Source: Strongylocentrotus purpuratus (lineage: Eukaryota > Echinodermata > Echinoidea > Camarodonta > Strongylocentrotidae). Taken from it: a stretch of DNA of 64,000 nucleotides. Location: positions 15,316,501 to 15,380,500 of the forward strand of contig NW_022145594.1 of NCBI RefSeq assembly GCF_000002235.5, written 5' to 3'. A program made the position numbers and the translations under genes. Below are positions 1 to 10,864 of this stretch, one piece after another. Under the pieces are notes generated by a model that was given only the letters and a program-made list of their open reading frames with translations, did not search any database and was not told where the DNA came from. Numbering within the stretch: the first letter of the stretch is position 1; each line of letters starts with the position of its first letter.

Positions 1-99
1 CACATTATGCCTTTTTTCTCAAGGTAAATTTCTCAAGGTTGACAGTATAGTCCTGATCCTGATAACATAGGAATAGAAAACAATTTGATTAACACCAAC

Positions 100-429
100 C
101 TTCTACATGCAGGGAAGCTACTCCTGACGTCACATTTTGTGAAGCATCTCCATAGATACATGACAACATTCCCTCATCCGCCCTCTCTGCCGAGGTGATG
201 TGCAGACGTGATCCCACGGACGCTCCATCGCCAGTTAAGGTGACGTGAAAATTGTCGTACTTTGCCACTGGCGTGATACGGTTTGTTCCTGAAAAGATGG
301 ACAACCCCGAGTCTACCCATGTGAGCACATTAGACGTGTTTGATGATAGGGAAACGTTGATAGCGCAACTGAGAGAGGTGTTTCGTCCAGCTGTGACATA
401 TGTCGTTTGTGGATCAGTCCAGGTCTGTG
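100..429 (-). CDS. V-type immunoglobulin domain exon of an IgSF gene (partial gene)
   Basis: The exon encodes about 110 residues of a single Ig domain. The B-strand cysteine lies in SLSCAINV, the core tryptophan in VLTWVDSG, and the F-strand cysteine in the motif ADEGMLSC. Several N-glycosylation sequons (NTS, NVS, NVT) suggest an extracellular domain. On the minus strand a pyrimidine-rich tract precedes an acceptor (...GCATCAG|CA), and the exon ends at GAAG|GTTGGT. With these sites it is 330 bases long and phase 1 at both ends, the usual symmetry of Ig exons. Alternative in-frame phase-0 acceptors lie at 436 and 424. The last coding bases (GTAGAAG|GT) match those of the second Ig exon of the receptor at 46910-47257. 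The rest of the gene lies left of the window, so membrane or secreted status cannot be read. This is clearly an Ig domain; its specific family is unknown. Confidence 0.85.
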
Positions 430-724
430 CTGATGCCTTTGGAATCTTTAACATGGAGCAAACGATGAGGAAAATACGAAGAAGAGAATTGTTTAATTAA
501 AATATCACAAACGATTTTCTGTAGAAAGAGGACACCGCAATAAACTTTATTATAGAAAAAGAGTTGTAAAAAGGAAATAGAATTGTAATGTTACCACGTT
601 AACCTCTTAGATTCAATAATTCACAGGTTCTTACAATACGTTTATTTTCTTGGCATGCTTGATATCATATACAAATATACTAAAAGAAAATATATTGTAG
701 TAAGCATGCGAAACGTTGTAAACA

Positions 725-1033
725 TACTCAAGAACAAAAGATCATTCACTCGATTAATTGACGTTGTGATTTTAACCCACCTATGACGAATGTAATGATG
801 GTATAACAAATATAGTAACACTGAAATGTCTCTCTGTTTTAACAAGATAAACAAAGGACAAAGGAAATTATGCGAAAATGAGTAGTAACCTGAAAACATT
901 AGTAAAGAACAAAAGATAAGTCACTCGATAAATAAGCGTCATGATTTTACCCCACCAAGGCGAATGTAATGATGAAAATATTGATGATAACAAATAATGA
1001 TGATGAATTTGTTTCCGTTATGACGAGATAAAC
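725..1033. repeat. Degenerate tandem duplication, period about 175 bp
   Basis: The motif AGAACAAAAGAT...CACTCGAT, followed by GACG/GCGT, ATTTTA, CCCACC and GAATGTAATGATG, occurs twice in the same order, starting near 731 and 906. The copies differ by many substitutions and small indels. No coding potential is apparent. Confidence 0.6.
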
Positions 1034-1231
1034 ATATTATACCGAATAAATTATATTTTTGAATAGCAAAACAATAATTTCTCTAAAGAAAAGAAAATCA
1101 TTTCATGAAAAGCAAACACGAGTTATTAATCACGTGTCAAATGTTTGCGGTTTAAGTTGACAATTTTAAGTGCTTTGACATTTGCTTAAATATCGAAAAC
1201 GTCGAAAACATAAGATTATTGGTTTTCTTAC

Positions 1232-1282
1232 CATTGTAAACCTGAAGAGAGCCAGCCCAAGGCAGAATGAGGGAAAGTCCAT
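1232..1282 (-). CDS. Candidate signal-peptide exon of the leftward IgSF gene
   Basis: On the minus strand an ATG opens a 17-codon stretch (MDFPSFCLGLALFRFTM) ending at a good donor, ATG|GTAAGA. It is short, moderately hydrophobic and lies about 800 bases upstream of the Ig exon in the right orientation, as a leader exon should. The donor is phase 0, so it would have to join the phase-0 acceptor at 436 or 424 rather than the phase-1 acceptor I prefer. The arginine in the hydrophobic stretch is also not ideal. A second in-frame ATG lies ten codons upstream. This is a plausible leader but may be fortuitous. Confidence 0.3.
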
Positions 1283-1465
1283 TTTACCTTTTGATATCAA
1301 TGGAAACCACATCCTTAAACAAAAACGGGCCATGAAGAAATAATTAGTACATGAATTAAAAAAGAGAATGGCCTTCCCTTTCCATTCAAATGCAATTAAG
1401 TTGTATGAGCCTGCATCTTAGTCAATTTGTATTTATTAAATAGAACACGTTGACAGAAAGTGATA

Positions 1466-1690
1466 GCGATCGGTTTTCTTCTTCTTGATTATTGCTGCTG
1501 TTGTTGTAATTCTTCTTTTTCTTCCTTTTGTCCACCTCCTTCTTTGTATTCTTCTTCATCGTCATCTTCTCTTCTCCTCCTCTTTCTTCTACTTTCAGCT
1601 TCTTCATTTCTGTCTCTACTTCTCCCCCTTCTTCTGTTTCCTACCCTTTTATAATGTATTTTCTTTTCCTCTTCTTCTTCATGTCAATGG
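1466..1690. repeat. Pyrimidine-rich CTT/CTC tract
   Basis: An almost pure C+T stretch on the plus strand with many CTTCTT units. Its apparent reading frames are low-complexity Phe/Leu/Ser strings (or Lys/Glu on the other strand) and I do not regard them as coding. Confidence 0.8.
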
Positions 1691-2113
1691 GTTTCTGGAT
1701 GTTACAAAACAAACAAAACAAAACCACTGTTGACAAACCCATCCAATTTCCTTCAATGTATTTCTTTTTATTGGCTTGGTCATTTGTGGATGCATTATAT
1801 ATCTATGTCATTTTCATCGCTGCATTGCGAAAGGAAACTAAATATATGTATTAAATGGTCAACATTGTGTATGTTCAAGGTCTCCTCATTTACACACAAT
1901 AACATGACACAAACTATGAAATGCATGTAAAAGTTCCGTTAGTAATTCTGAGAGTATGGATTCCATATCCTGTTTGGTATTCCCTCCTCTGTTAAAGTAC
2001 TTGACCTCTCATAATGTATATAGGCTTTATACAGGAGTGTACTTTTTCAATACGTAGATATCAAGACAGGATTATGATGTATGTTTTCTTTTCCACGACT
2101 AGACCTTTCTCTA

Positions 2114-2478
2114 GAGCATACTGTGATGACAAAAAATATGTAGCATGATGACTTGATTGATGTAAAATAAATTGGGATTTTTTTTTGTTTTGACTATTTA
2201 AAACTGTGGGAACTTAAAATGTTCAAAAGTCATGAAAAGTTAAATGCCAATGACCATGAAATGTCTACATGCTGTGCATGAATATAATGTATCTACCTTT
2301 GGCTACAGCATACTGTGATGAAAAATCTATGTAGCATGACGATATGATTGATGTAAAATAAATTGGAAAAAACAAAGTTTTGACTATTTAAAACTGTGGG
2401 AACTTGAAATGTTCAAAAGTCATGAAAAGTCAAATGTCAATAACCATGGAATGTATACATGATGTGCATGAATAAAAC
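2114..2478. repeat. Tandem duplication, two copies of about 193 bp
   Basis: Copy 1 starts at 2114 and copy 2 at 2307, both with AGCATACTGTGATGA. Both continue through ATGTAGCATGA, GATTGATGTAAAATAAATTGG, TTTTGACTATTTAAAACTGT and AAAAGTCATGAAAAGT to GTGCATGAATA. Similarity is high, suggesting a fairly recent duplication. There is no gene here. Confidence 0.85.
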
Positions 2479-2930
2479 TTCTCTTCATAAATATATACTA
2501 AGATAGTTGAATAACAAAAGGAGGAATATATGCATGTTTGGTAGGCAAATATTTGACATTGGAGAAGTGTTGTCAAAATCTTTATCTTAGGGACATTTCC
2601 GGCATATTTTCCCAAAAGTACGTGAAACATGTTATACTTTCTTAAATGATAGGTTCAGAGGAAAGATATTGTTTCCTGTTTAACAAGTTTCCAGCTGAGT
2701 TTCTTTTTACTTCCGTTTGCATGTTATAAACATGTCTTAACTTCTGTTTACATGTTGTAAGCATAAGGTAGAGCTATTACATGATCAGTATGCTGTGACC
2801 TATATTATGAATCATGATTGAATGCAAATATTGACAACGTGACGGTTGCTATGATGACAAAATGATTTCCAAAAATGTGGGTCCTTTTCACACAGGGTAG
2901 ACAATTATGGATTAGCTTCTTTAATAATAA
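2479..2930. other. No recognised feature
   Basis: AT-rich sequence without a convincing exon, repeat boundary or RNA gene that I can identify. Confidence 0.5.
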
Positions 2931-3196
2931 TAATACTCATAGGCATTTCTATAGCGCCGTCTATCTAGGAATTTTATTCCGAGGCGCATTAATTATTACC
3001 CCGCTTTAGCCTAGCTGCCATTACAGCGCTCAAGCATTTCAAGGAATTAATTCCTGCCAGGTACCCATTTACCTCACCTGCGTCGAGTGTGGCAAATGCA
3101 GAGTAATGCCTTGTCAATAGACATAAGCACCGGCGTAAAATTCGAACCATTACAACCAGTATTGAATTAGTGAACCACTATACCATGGCACGGCCT
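2931..3196 (-). repeat. tRNA-derived SINE, reverse orientation
   Basis: Read on the minus strand, the element begins with a tRNA-like head containing a B-box-like sequence (plus strand TTCGAACC at 3141-3148). It continues through a body with GGCAAATGCAG and GGTACCCATTTACCT as read on the plus strand. It ends near the plus-strand motif ATAGCGCCGTCTAT and an (ATT)n tail at 2931-2945. The layout (RNA polymerase III head, body, GCGC motif, trinucleotide tail) is that of a metazoan tRNA-SINE. The same body occurs at 27356-27565. Confidence 0.75.
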
Positions 3197-3902
3197 TAAT
3201 GATGATGTTAGGAACGAAAGATATGAGCAAATTATTCAATTTGTAAATTAAAATTATCCTGTCTCCTCCAAGATTCAGTGAAAAGTTGCGGAATGCTTAA
3301 TGCTCTGCACATCATTCATATAAAAACATAAATGGGGCAAGTAAGAAAACTTCTTTGACATGAACTCCGGTCTAAATCCTAGGTTAATAATGATATTGAT
3401 GATACTAATAGTTATCATGAAAATAATATTACAAACAATAATATAATAATGATACTGTTCACAGCAACAACAACAATAAAAGAACAAGAACAAGAACAAG
3501 AAGATTTTATAAAGCGCTACACGGCTAGCGACCAAAACGCTGACAGTCACTCTGCTATTGTTATTGAATGTTATTTTATTACTAAGGTCACTGTATTTAT
3601 GTACGATTCTTCACTTTAATGGATAATTAAATGATGCTTAATACGGAATCGCACTTTTTTGGAAGTGAAATCACATGCAAGCTTTTAGTCGTATCACTTT
3701 TTTTATCTGCTTTTTGCATGCTCACTTGTTTGTCACACATGCCTATCGAAACTAAACAATGCATATTTATTTATTGAAAAGTTTCCTTGTGCAACGGACA
3801 CGTATTTTTGAAATTACCATATTCCGGTATTGATTCAACATAACAACCATTTCCCTATACTTTGTTACCCATATACATTGGTTTTATTAAATGTATTACG
3901 AA
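3197..3902. other. No gene recognised; short simple repeats
   Basis: Holds a short CAACAA/AAGAAC low-complexity stretch at about 3460-3500. No exon or element boundary is visible. Confidence 0.5.
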
Positions 3903-4080
3903 AGTGGAGGTATCGTGGTATAATGGTTCGTTCAATTGACTTTTACTCCTAGGGTATAGAGGGTTCGAATCCCAGATCGGCATTATACCATCTACCATAT
4001 CCAGGTGTAAATGGATACCTGCATGGCGATTGTCCGGAGCCCTCAGGAAAAACATCAATGCTGTGCTTTACTGTGTGACA
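3903..4080 (+). repeat. SINE 5' portion with tRNA-like head
   Basis: A tRNA-related region carries an A-box-like GGTATAATGGTTCG and a perfect B box, GGTTCGAATCCC (about 3962-3973). SINE body follows (CCAGGTGTAAATGGATACCTG). The cloverleaf is not intact, so this is a retroposon head and not a functional tRNA gene. The 3' portion may be the piece at 4186-4425, separated by about 100 bases of unrelated sequence. Confidence 0.7.
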
Positions 4081-4185
4081 AAATAATCATTACATAGTTT
4101 ATGAATGTAGCTTTTGTTATAGTTATCACGACTATCCAATGAGAAATATTATGTGTCAAAGAGAGATCAATAGCATATGAGATCT

Positions 4186-4425
4186 CCACCCAGGTGTCAA
4201 ATGGGTACCCGGTAGGATGCGGCCGTCATTGTTGGTCAAACAGCTTGTGAGCGTCAAGTAACGCCCGGCTGGAATGTTCCCCAGGGAGTGGATAATGTGC
4301 ACACAGTGTGTGCGGGCAAGCACTGAATCCAAATGACCGGGGTAATAGTATATTTGTAAAGCGCTTAGAGACATTTGTATTAAGCGCTATGTAAAAAATT
4401 AATTATTATTATTATTATTATGGCA
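4186..4425 (+). repeat. SINE 3' portion with (ATT)n tail
   Basis: Starts with the SINE-body motif CCACCCAGGTGTCAAATGGGTACC. It ends with AAGCGCTTAGAGAC...TTAAGCGCTATGTAAAAAATT and an (ATT)n tail at 4400-4421. The repeated AAGCGCT and the trinucleotide tail are diagnostic of the same SINE group as the other copies in this window. Confidence 0.8.
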
Positions 4426-4948
4426 AGTAAAGAGTTAAATGGCAACGATAACCTACCTCAAATGACTATCCAATCTAGCAGTAGTTCTTTCCTCTTTTGT
4501 GTGTTGATACTTTACATTACCAAAATGTTCCGTTTGCTCACTATAGCGTGTATTATTCCACCAAATTAAATGCAGTGTTAATTTACAAGTAACATCCGTA
4601 ATGATCCCTAGAATGATCAAACGTAAATGGCCGAAATTCCGAAATCCTTATGATCCTGATGTTTTTGTTTTCCTTTCTAGCTCTCCTTGTAATAGTAATA
4701 TTTGGGTGCAATTATGGATTTCACTAATGCGAAATAAGAATACAGACTATTGTTGATTCTGTTTCCGCTGTCACACCTCCAATCCAACAACAAATCGACT
4801 CCAAAATAACCCCTGTTATTTATGGCGGTAATGTGGTTTTGTTAGCGGCGTGCTTTCGGTTTGGTGTCAGTTTCGTTAGACTGTGACTGCCATATGAGGA
4901 AATTTGTTCAACCACCATCCCCCGTCCTCCTTTGTAGATAAATCATCC

Positions 4949-5259
4949 GGGGGTGTTTCACAAACATCCTAAGTCAATATTAACTCTGATTTGAACTTAA
5001 ACACTATCGAGAGCCATCTGTAGTCTGAAATTAAAATATATTCAAATGCGAGAACTTAAGCTTTTTAGACTTTTTATAAATTCCACATCAAGAACATGAA
5101 ATCTCCCATGATAATAGAAAATATGAACGATTTGAATCAACATTGTATGCCTTTTGAAATAACTATTACAACATATTTTCAAAGATGCTATCGGCTTTCC
5201 ATAATTTTTAAATCCAACCTAGAGATAAGTTCAACTTAGGGTCATTGTGAAACACCCCC
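4949..5259. mobile_element. MITE with GGGGGTGTTTCACAA termini
   Basis: The left end GGGGGTGTTTCACAAACATC (4949) and the right end TCATTGTGAAACACCCCC (to 5259) are inverted repeats. The pairing extends inward (CCTAAGTC against GACTT/ACTTAGG). The element is about 311 bases and non-coding. Terminal inverted repeats (TIRs) with no transposase indicate a non-autonomous DNA transposon. I could not define a target-site duplication. Confidence 0.75.
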
Positions 5260-6330
5260 TGATTCCTTTTGAGGGTTAAGCCTGCATGCCCGCATTATCT
5301 TTCAGATATTCCGCTATTCATAGAATACATATGATTTCCGCAATAGTAGCCTTAGATTAAACACACTTTACTGATTGAGGATAGCTTGCTGGCAAAAATC
5401 CTTGACAGTCAGTGTGCGTAACAGTGTCTGCACTGTGAGAATACGCTGACGACTTACTCCATAGGCTCTGTACTTCATACACCTTCACATATTGAGAGAG
5501 TTAGGCTCCGATCAAGACTTAAATGTTTGCGTTAAAGTATAATATCATAAAAGAGCCTTTGACTGCAGACTAAGAAGAGTACATCATCTTCAGCGGAATG
5601 AAACGACCCGTTATGTTGACAATAATGTCTATCCAATTAGTTCACAAAAATGTCTGCCTGCCCTGATTCCTTTCGAACTATTCAATATGTTTTCTAGTTT
5701 TGGCTTCGCTTTTGTTACGTTTGCAAGGTCGGTTCGTCCCGAACAACGATACAAAAGAGATGGAATAAAAACAGATAAGAAATGGGATCAGAGAAATAAA
5801 CATAAAATATCGTTCGCCCTATGTGGAAAGCAGGAAATCCAAGGTGTAAAATGATATGGAAAGTGGTATGTAGGATTTTGGATTTTATCAGAAAGGGAAG
5901 AGATGAATTTGGTACATAATCGGTGTAAATGAATCCGTTTTTATCTAACGAAGGTACCTCCATAATTGAAGGGGGAATGGTTTCATAGGGATAGGGGCGA
6001 TGGTGGGAGGGGGGGGGGGGGTAAGATGTGCCAAACCGTCCTAAATACTTGGTCAATAAAAAGTGTGAATTCAATAAGGCCTTAACGTGAACACCGTAGA
6101 CGTAGTTCACAAGCCATTGTCAGTCGTGAAGTTGCATAACAGGGTGCCTGAAATATGAGACTACAAATGGACCCTATTCTTGTACTGTTGCTTTCTCTAT
6201 AGACGAACAGTGCCAGGCTTTGCCCAATGCTTCTGTGTTACAATGACACAAAAAAGAGTTAAATCTTCTTTTTCCCATTGCATCGCTTTCTCCACTTGTT
6301 TCCCATACTCTCTCTTTTCCCCATTTTTGT
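5260..6330. other. No gene recognised; poly-G tract
   Basis: Apart from a run of 13 G at 6009-6021, I see no exon, element boundary or RNA gene. The 131-codon minus-strand open frame at 5715-6110 has no recognisable domain and reads through the poly-G tract, so I do not call it. Confidence 0.5.
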
Positions 6331-6334
6331 TCTC

Positions 6335-6345
6335 TCTCTCTCTAA

Positions 6346-6383
<38 letters not shown>
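6335..6383. repeat. (CT)n microsatellite
   Basis: Dinucleotide CT repeat, interrupted once by AACG near 6344. Confidence 0.95.
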
Positions 6384-6389
<6 letters not shown>

Positions 6390-7041
6390 CTTCTTCTTTA
6401 CGTAATATAAGAGGAGGGGGGCACGTGCCAACTCTGTGGCTATGACGTTATGATCATTGAGAGCTGACTGTATATTTTAGGTAATTTCAGCTTTGGAAAG
6501 CGTGTCCACCTCTTTCTTGAATAATATCAATTCCAACTGAAGTTAGTTATTGAGTATTGAGATCGTCTAACAGGCAGACCACCTTAATTTGAGCTGTGAT
6601 GAATGTTAGCTTTCTTTTTATATTTAAGTCCATTTTTCCTGTTCTCATGTTGATATTTTATACTTACATTGCATTTCACCTGCACTATGAAAGCGTGTAC
6701 AATTCAGTCTATGACTGCCATTCATGTCTTTAATAACTGAACCTTGATTGAATTGAAGTGAATTTTTGTTTTGAATAAATAACAGTTTGTTTTCATTTGT
6801 AATCGTTTTTTTATATTTTTCTTTCAAAAAGCCATAAGACTCTGTGGGAGCCTTTAAATAATTCAAGATACAGCAGTACCATGAAGCACCTCACCTGTAA
6901 TTACAAACTTTTTTCCAGCTACCAAGAGTTATCATACAATGCAGCTGCTTGTTCAGAGACCGACAAAAATAGGCTCGGCTCAAGGATTTAAATGAACTGT
7001 GTTTACGTGTGACACGAGTCTAACTGTCCAGCAGACCCCCA
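6384..7041. other. No recognised feature
   Basis: AT-rich sequence with no exon or repeat structure that I could identify. Confidence 0.5.
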
Positions 7042-7046
7042 CCCCC

Positions 7047-7078
<32 letters not shown>

Positions 7079-7079
7079 T
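7042..7079. repeat. Poly-C followed by poly-T tract
   Basis: Thirteen C followed directly by about 25 T. A homopolymer junction such as this may mark an element end, but no partner is obvious. Confidence 0.9.
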
Positions 7080-7502
7080 GTTGTTGAATGTTTTGTTGTA
7101 CACCAAGAACTAGAGTTGAGTAGATCGAGTTGCATGTAATTTCCTGTTACGGGTCTTATCGTTATTATTTGTCTTGATGGTATTTTCGTTCAAAGCTACA
7201 AACTAATTACAACATAATCATGATGATAATTTGATACATCATCAACATAAAATAAGAAATAAAGAAGGATTGCCACATAAGATGAGCTTCAAGGCGTAGT
7301 AATTCTTTCAAAAACGTAATATATACAGAAATTATGTTGGGGTGGGAATGAAAAAGATGTATGATAATATAAAAAAGGAGAGAGTAAAAAGACCGGTGAA
7401 AGTGATGGCTGTGCTGTAGAGAGAAAGATAATTAGGCAGAAGTGAGTGCTGGAGGTGAGGGAAATACAGATTCAGAGGGAGGAACGAAGGTATAGGTGGG
7501 GG

Positions 7503-7509
7503 AAACGAG

Positions 7510-7543
<34 letters not shown>
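7503..7543. repeat. (GA)n microsatellite
   Basis: GA dinucleotide repeat embedded in purine-rich sequence. Confidence 0.95.
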
Positions 7544-7872
7544 CGTTTCAATGTTTCATTGTTTGCATCCAGAGTCATCATACCTATTGCCCACGGAGGT
7601 GATGGTCTCACTTCCCTGTATATTCTAGAAGTTGGCCTATTCAATTTTGATCTCCACTACACCAACGCAATATGCGACATCCTCCTACATACTTGCTACT
7701 AGCCAAAGGTGGCGTGATCGTTAAATTAGGACTCCTTAGGCTGGGCTGGTGAGCGTTTATATGAGTTTGTTGATAACGCCATCTTCGGCGGCTTAAATCA
7801 ATTATAAGGAACATATGAAGAACGGGCCAGATTCATATATTTATGCTGAGGATATGGTGAAAAAAAACTTTC

Positions 7873-8030
7873 GTGGGTATAGATAAAGAAATTAAAGCCA
7901 ATGACAGATTGATGAACTCTGTTCGCGCTTTGAAGATGACAAGTTCATTGTTAGTAAAAGTGAAGAAGGACCCTAAAGGCTATAATGAACTCACAGCAGG
8001 TGAAGATTTTGGAATGGAGATCTATACCAC
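7873..8030 (+). pseudogene. RTE-like LINE reverse-transcriptase remnant, copy A
   Basis: The open frame contains DRLMNSVRALKM and, further on, GEDFGMEIYTTK. This resembles the palm/thumb region of RTE-type LINE reverse transcriptases, where a leucine-rich helix is followed by a (Y/F)GM-x-(I/V)N-x-KT motif. The stretch is only about 50 codons. The matching copy B (23490-23536, then 25963 onward) has the equivalent MNSVCALQM at the end of a longer reverse-transcriptase remnant, which supports the call. It is a fragment with no function of its own. Family assignment is from motif memory only. Confidence 0.5.
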
Positions 8031-8130
8031 TAAGATTAATAATAATAACAATAATAATAATAATAATAACAACAACATTTATAATGCACACATATCCACC
8101 CCAAGAGATGCTCAAGGCGCCTAACAACGT
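8031..8130 (-). repeat. SINE 3' fragment, reverse orientation
   Basis: On the plus strand, (AAT)n/(AAC)n is followed by TTTATAATGCACACATATCC and AGATGCTCAAGGCGCC. Reversed, this is GGCGCCTTGAGCATCT...ATTATAAA(ATT)n, the 3' end of a tRNA-SINE. Copy B of the surrounding repeat lacks it at the same point, so it is an insertion. Confidence 0.6.
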
Positions 8131-8151
8131 AAATACATCAACCCTAATAAA

Positions 8152-8870
8152 GCGGGGGGGGGGGCATTATGCCCCCCCCCCCCTCCACGAATTTTCCGAT
8201 TGCTCGGGAACGCATATGGATGGCGCCCCGCCGCTCGCTGACTTTTTTTCTTTCGAGTCTTGCGCAACTTTTAAAAGATTTTTTTTGAAAATCGGACCTA
8301 CGGTTACAAGGTCACGTGACCTTTTGTCTTTGCATGTCAGCCCGAAAATCGCTAATGTTCGTGATTTGTGTACAAAACATATGAAAAAGTCAATTTTCCT
8401 AAAAACAGATCAAACGTGGGTTATTGGGTCTTGTTTCAAGTTTAGGTGGTTGTTTAAGGAGTCAACATAGTTGAATTGTAGTAAGAAATACAATAAAACA
8501 ACAAAAACAATGAAATACATAAGTTAAAAACAATGAAATACATAAGAAATTATCAAAACAAGGGATAACATAAGGAATAACCTGGCTCTTCCAAATTTTT
8601 TGTCGTATTATTATTCAGAACAGTCTAATGAATATATGTAGTGAAAAAAAATTCTTAAATATGAATAATATATGATTTATGGGTAAAATGTGATTGTTAT
8701 GACTTTATTTGCATAAATTACCATAAATATGCAAAAGAGTGAATTTTTCAAAAAATTGAAAATATCATATCATTCTATACACTTCACTTGACATGCGTGC
8801 TAATTTTCGCGGCGATCGGCCGCTTCGCGGCCGAGATCTTAAGGGAGGCCATAATCCCCCCCCCCCCGCC
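8152..8870. mobile_element. Non-autonomous element with poly-G terminal inverted repeats
   Basis: The left end reads GC(G)11CATTATG and the right end CCATAAT(C)12GCC, which are inverted repeats of each other. The interior shows no transposase. Its open frame has no recognisable domain. The homologous copy B (25963-26890) lacks this segment between the matching flanks, which supports insertion. Related poly-G plus ATTATG ends occur at 42061-42085. Confidence 0.6.
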
Positions 8871-8911
8871 GTACTAAGACCTCAAATAGCCCGGCCTTTT
8901 TAGGGTTAAAC

Positions 8912-9715
8912 TAAGGCAATACTAGTCTTGTAGTTTGTTTTCCGTGCAATGTTTCCGTACTTAAAAATGATTGGAATCCTTACCAATTCAAGATACTTAA
9001 TTGCCGTTGAGGAGATAAATGACAACACAATATTTGTTTGAAAGCAAAAGCACTATTAAAGAAAAAACCGGTTTACTAATATATTTACATTTTGGATGTT
9101 TCTTTTCTTGAGACATTATGACGACTTAGTCCAAAAACCCGATGTTAGTGAATAAACTCCAATACTTGGAATCCAGTCAGCATACATTACTCGTTGCTAT
9201 GTCGGAAAGTTCATCCTTTGTATAGAAAGTATGCATAACATTTGAATATGGTTATAAGCTGGTATATTAAAGAGGAGGAAAATTTACCATTTGAGGTGTT
9301 ACACCTGCATACATGTCACCATGAAATTGTGTATCAATATAGCATTTAACATTTCTGAAAACTAGTAAAAACATATAATGATATTAAACAAAAGAGAGAG
9401 AGAGAGAGAGCATTAGGTTGGTCTTGGCCATAAAGTTGCACTGAAAAGCAAATTCGAATCATTTTTCTCCAAATCGACGGCCATATTGTGCAGGAAGCCA
9501 ACTCAATGTGGAAATTAGGCAAAAAGAATAGCGCCGTCTATCGACGAGATAACGTCCATCGTTTTTTTACAAGATAACGGGAAAAAGGCCCATATTTTCA
9601 TTTTTAGTAAGTGAACGTACTTCCCGAAATCAAGAGTTATTTTGTCGCCATGTATGCTAAGAAATTTATCCAACACCGCTTATAACACCAGTGTCAACTC
9701 CCCCCCCCCCCCCCC
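8912..9715. repeat. Interspersed repeat copy A (non-coding)
   Basis: Colinear with 26062-26882. Shared landmarks are TTGTAGTTTGTT, CCGTGCAA, GTTTCCGTACTTA, TTACACCTGCA, ACATGTCACCATGAAAT, CAGGAAGCCAACTCAATGTG and AATAGCGCC. Both copies end at a long poly-C run (here 9700-9715). A (GA)n stretch at about 9392-9410 is specific to this copy. There is no coding frame. It probably belongs to the same composite element as the reverse-transcriptase remnant just upstream. Confidence 0.8.
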
Positions 9716-10289
9716 TACTGGTAGTTGGCTATTGGAATTTAGTTTGCAACATGAAATGTATAAATTCATGTTGATAATGTATGCGTTTTAAATGATTACA
9801 GAACTTTGCTTTTATAAATTTTGTATTACCATTGTTTTACAATAGTATTATGTAGAATTTTGGTCAATGTAATTAATGTTTTTATATTTATTAAGTCCGT
9901 TTAAGAATGAAGTTTTTTGTATAATGTATTTATAATCCTACTAATATTACAACTATAATACGCGTAGCACAATTCAATTTCGCGAACCGAATGTTACATT
10001 ATGTCAACAAATCTATTTGCCACTTTGGAAGTGTTGTATTGAATTTCTTGTACTCCTTGTTAAGAGAAATCCTGTTTCTTAATTCATTTAAAATGAAGCT
10101 TGATTTATGCCTGTCATGTTCTTATCGAGAGGTTATAATTATTTACTAAGTTCTTTTTAATCAAATTGTCTAATTCATTACCCCAACACCCTTTTCGTAT
10201 TTTTTTTCTCCGCAGAAAGAAATGTATACAAACTTGATAATTATTAACATCATTAACCTGCTTAGCCTAAAAATGAAAAGGGGCAGTCG
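9716..10289. other. No recognised feature
   Basis: AT-rich, with no exon or element end visible. Confidence 0.5.
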
Positions 10290-10860
10290 TGAGCAAGTTA
10301 AGAGGCTTTTGTTACATAAGGTGCAATTATCTGACAGAAAAGGGAGCACGAGCTAAAAATAAATGGGGCACTTATCAGAGTCTAAATAGGGCAATTATTA
10401 GTAGTGGAAGGGCATGCTTTTGTACTGATAAGTGCCTTTTTATTTTGCCACATGCTCTCTTTCTCTTTCGCACAAGAACCATGTTTCTTTTATGAGCGCC
10501 CCTTCTTTTTTTTTTTAAAGAGCGCACTCCCTTTTCACGAATACCCCCTTTTCAACGCTGATAAATGCCCCTTTGGAAATATATACAATAGGTGCCCCCC
10601 TTCAATGTTTTGTTATAAAAGTCCATTCCTCTGTTCATGAATGCCCCTCTTCACCGGTGATGAATGCCCTTTTGTAATGTATTTCAATGTAGGTGCCTCT
10701 TTTCCTTCTCCGGTAAGTTCCCCATTTACAGGTGCGAGAAGTATCCCATTTTCACCTCTGATAATTGCCTTTTTGGGTTTTACTTTGACACGTACTCCTT
10801 TCCTTTTCTAATGCCATTTTCAATTTCCAATAAGTGCCATTTTCAATTTGGTCATAGAAA
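10290..10860 (+). repeat. Degenerate GTGCCCCTTTTC-rich array, left part
   Basis: Variants of TGATAAGTGCCCCTTTTC recur every few tens of bases (AAGTGCC, GAATGCCCC, GGTGCCCCCC, AAATGCCCC). This makes a very degenerate minisatellite-like region. The array is interrupted by the LINE at 10865-12975 and resumes at 12976-13375. A reverse-oriented relative lies at 20215-20930. Confidence 0.6.
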
Positions 10861-10864
10861 GTTC

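Noticed and set aside
1460..1854. Overlapping Ser/Phe/Leu-rich open frames
   Set aside because: They are translations of a CTT/CTC-rich low-complexity tract.
3903..3990. Possible functional tRNA gene with A and B boxes
   Set aside because: The acceptor and anticodon stems do not pair well, and SINE body follows directly, so it is a retroposon head.
5715..6110. 131-codon minus-strand open frame
   Set aside because: It reads through a poly-G tract, has no recognisable domain or plausible splice structure, and its composition is that of random AT-rich sequence.
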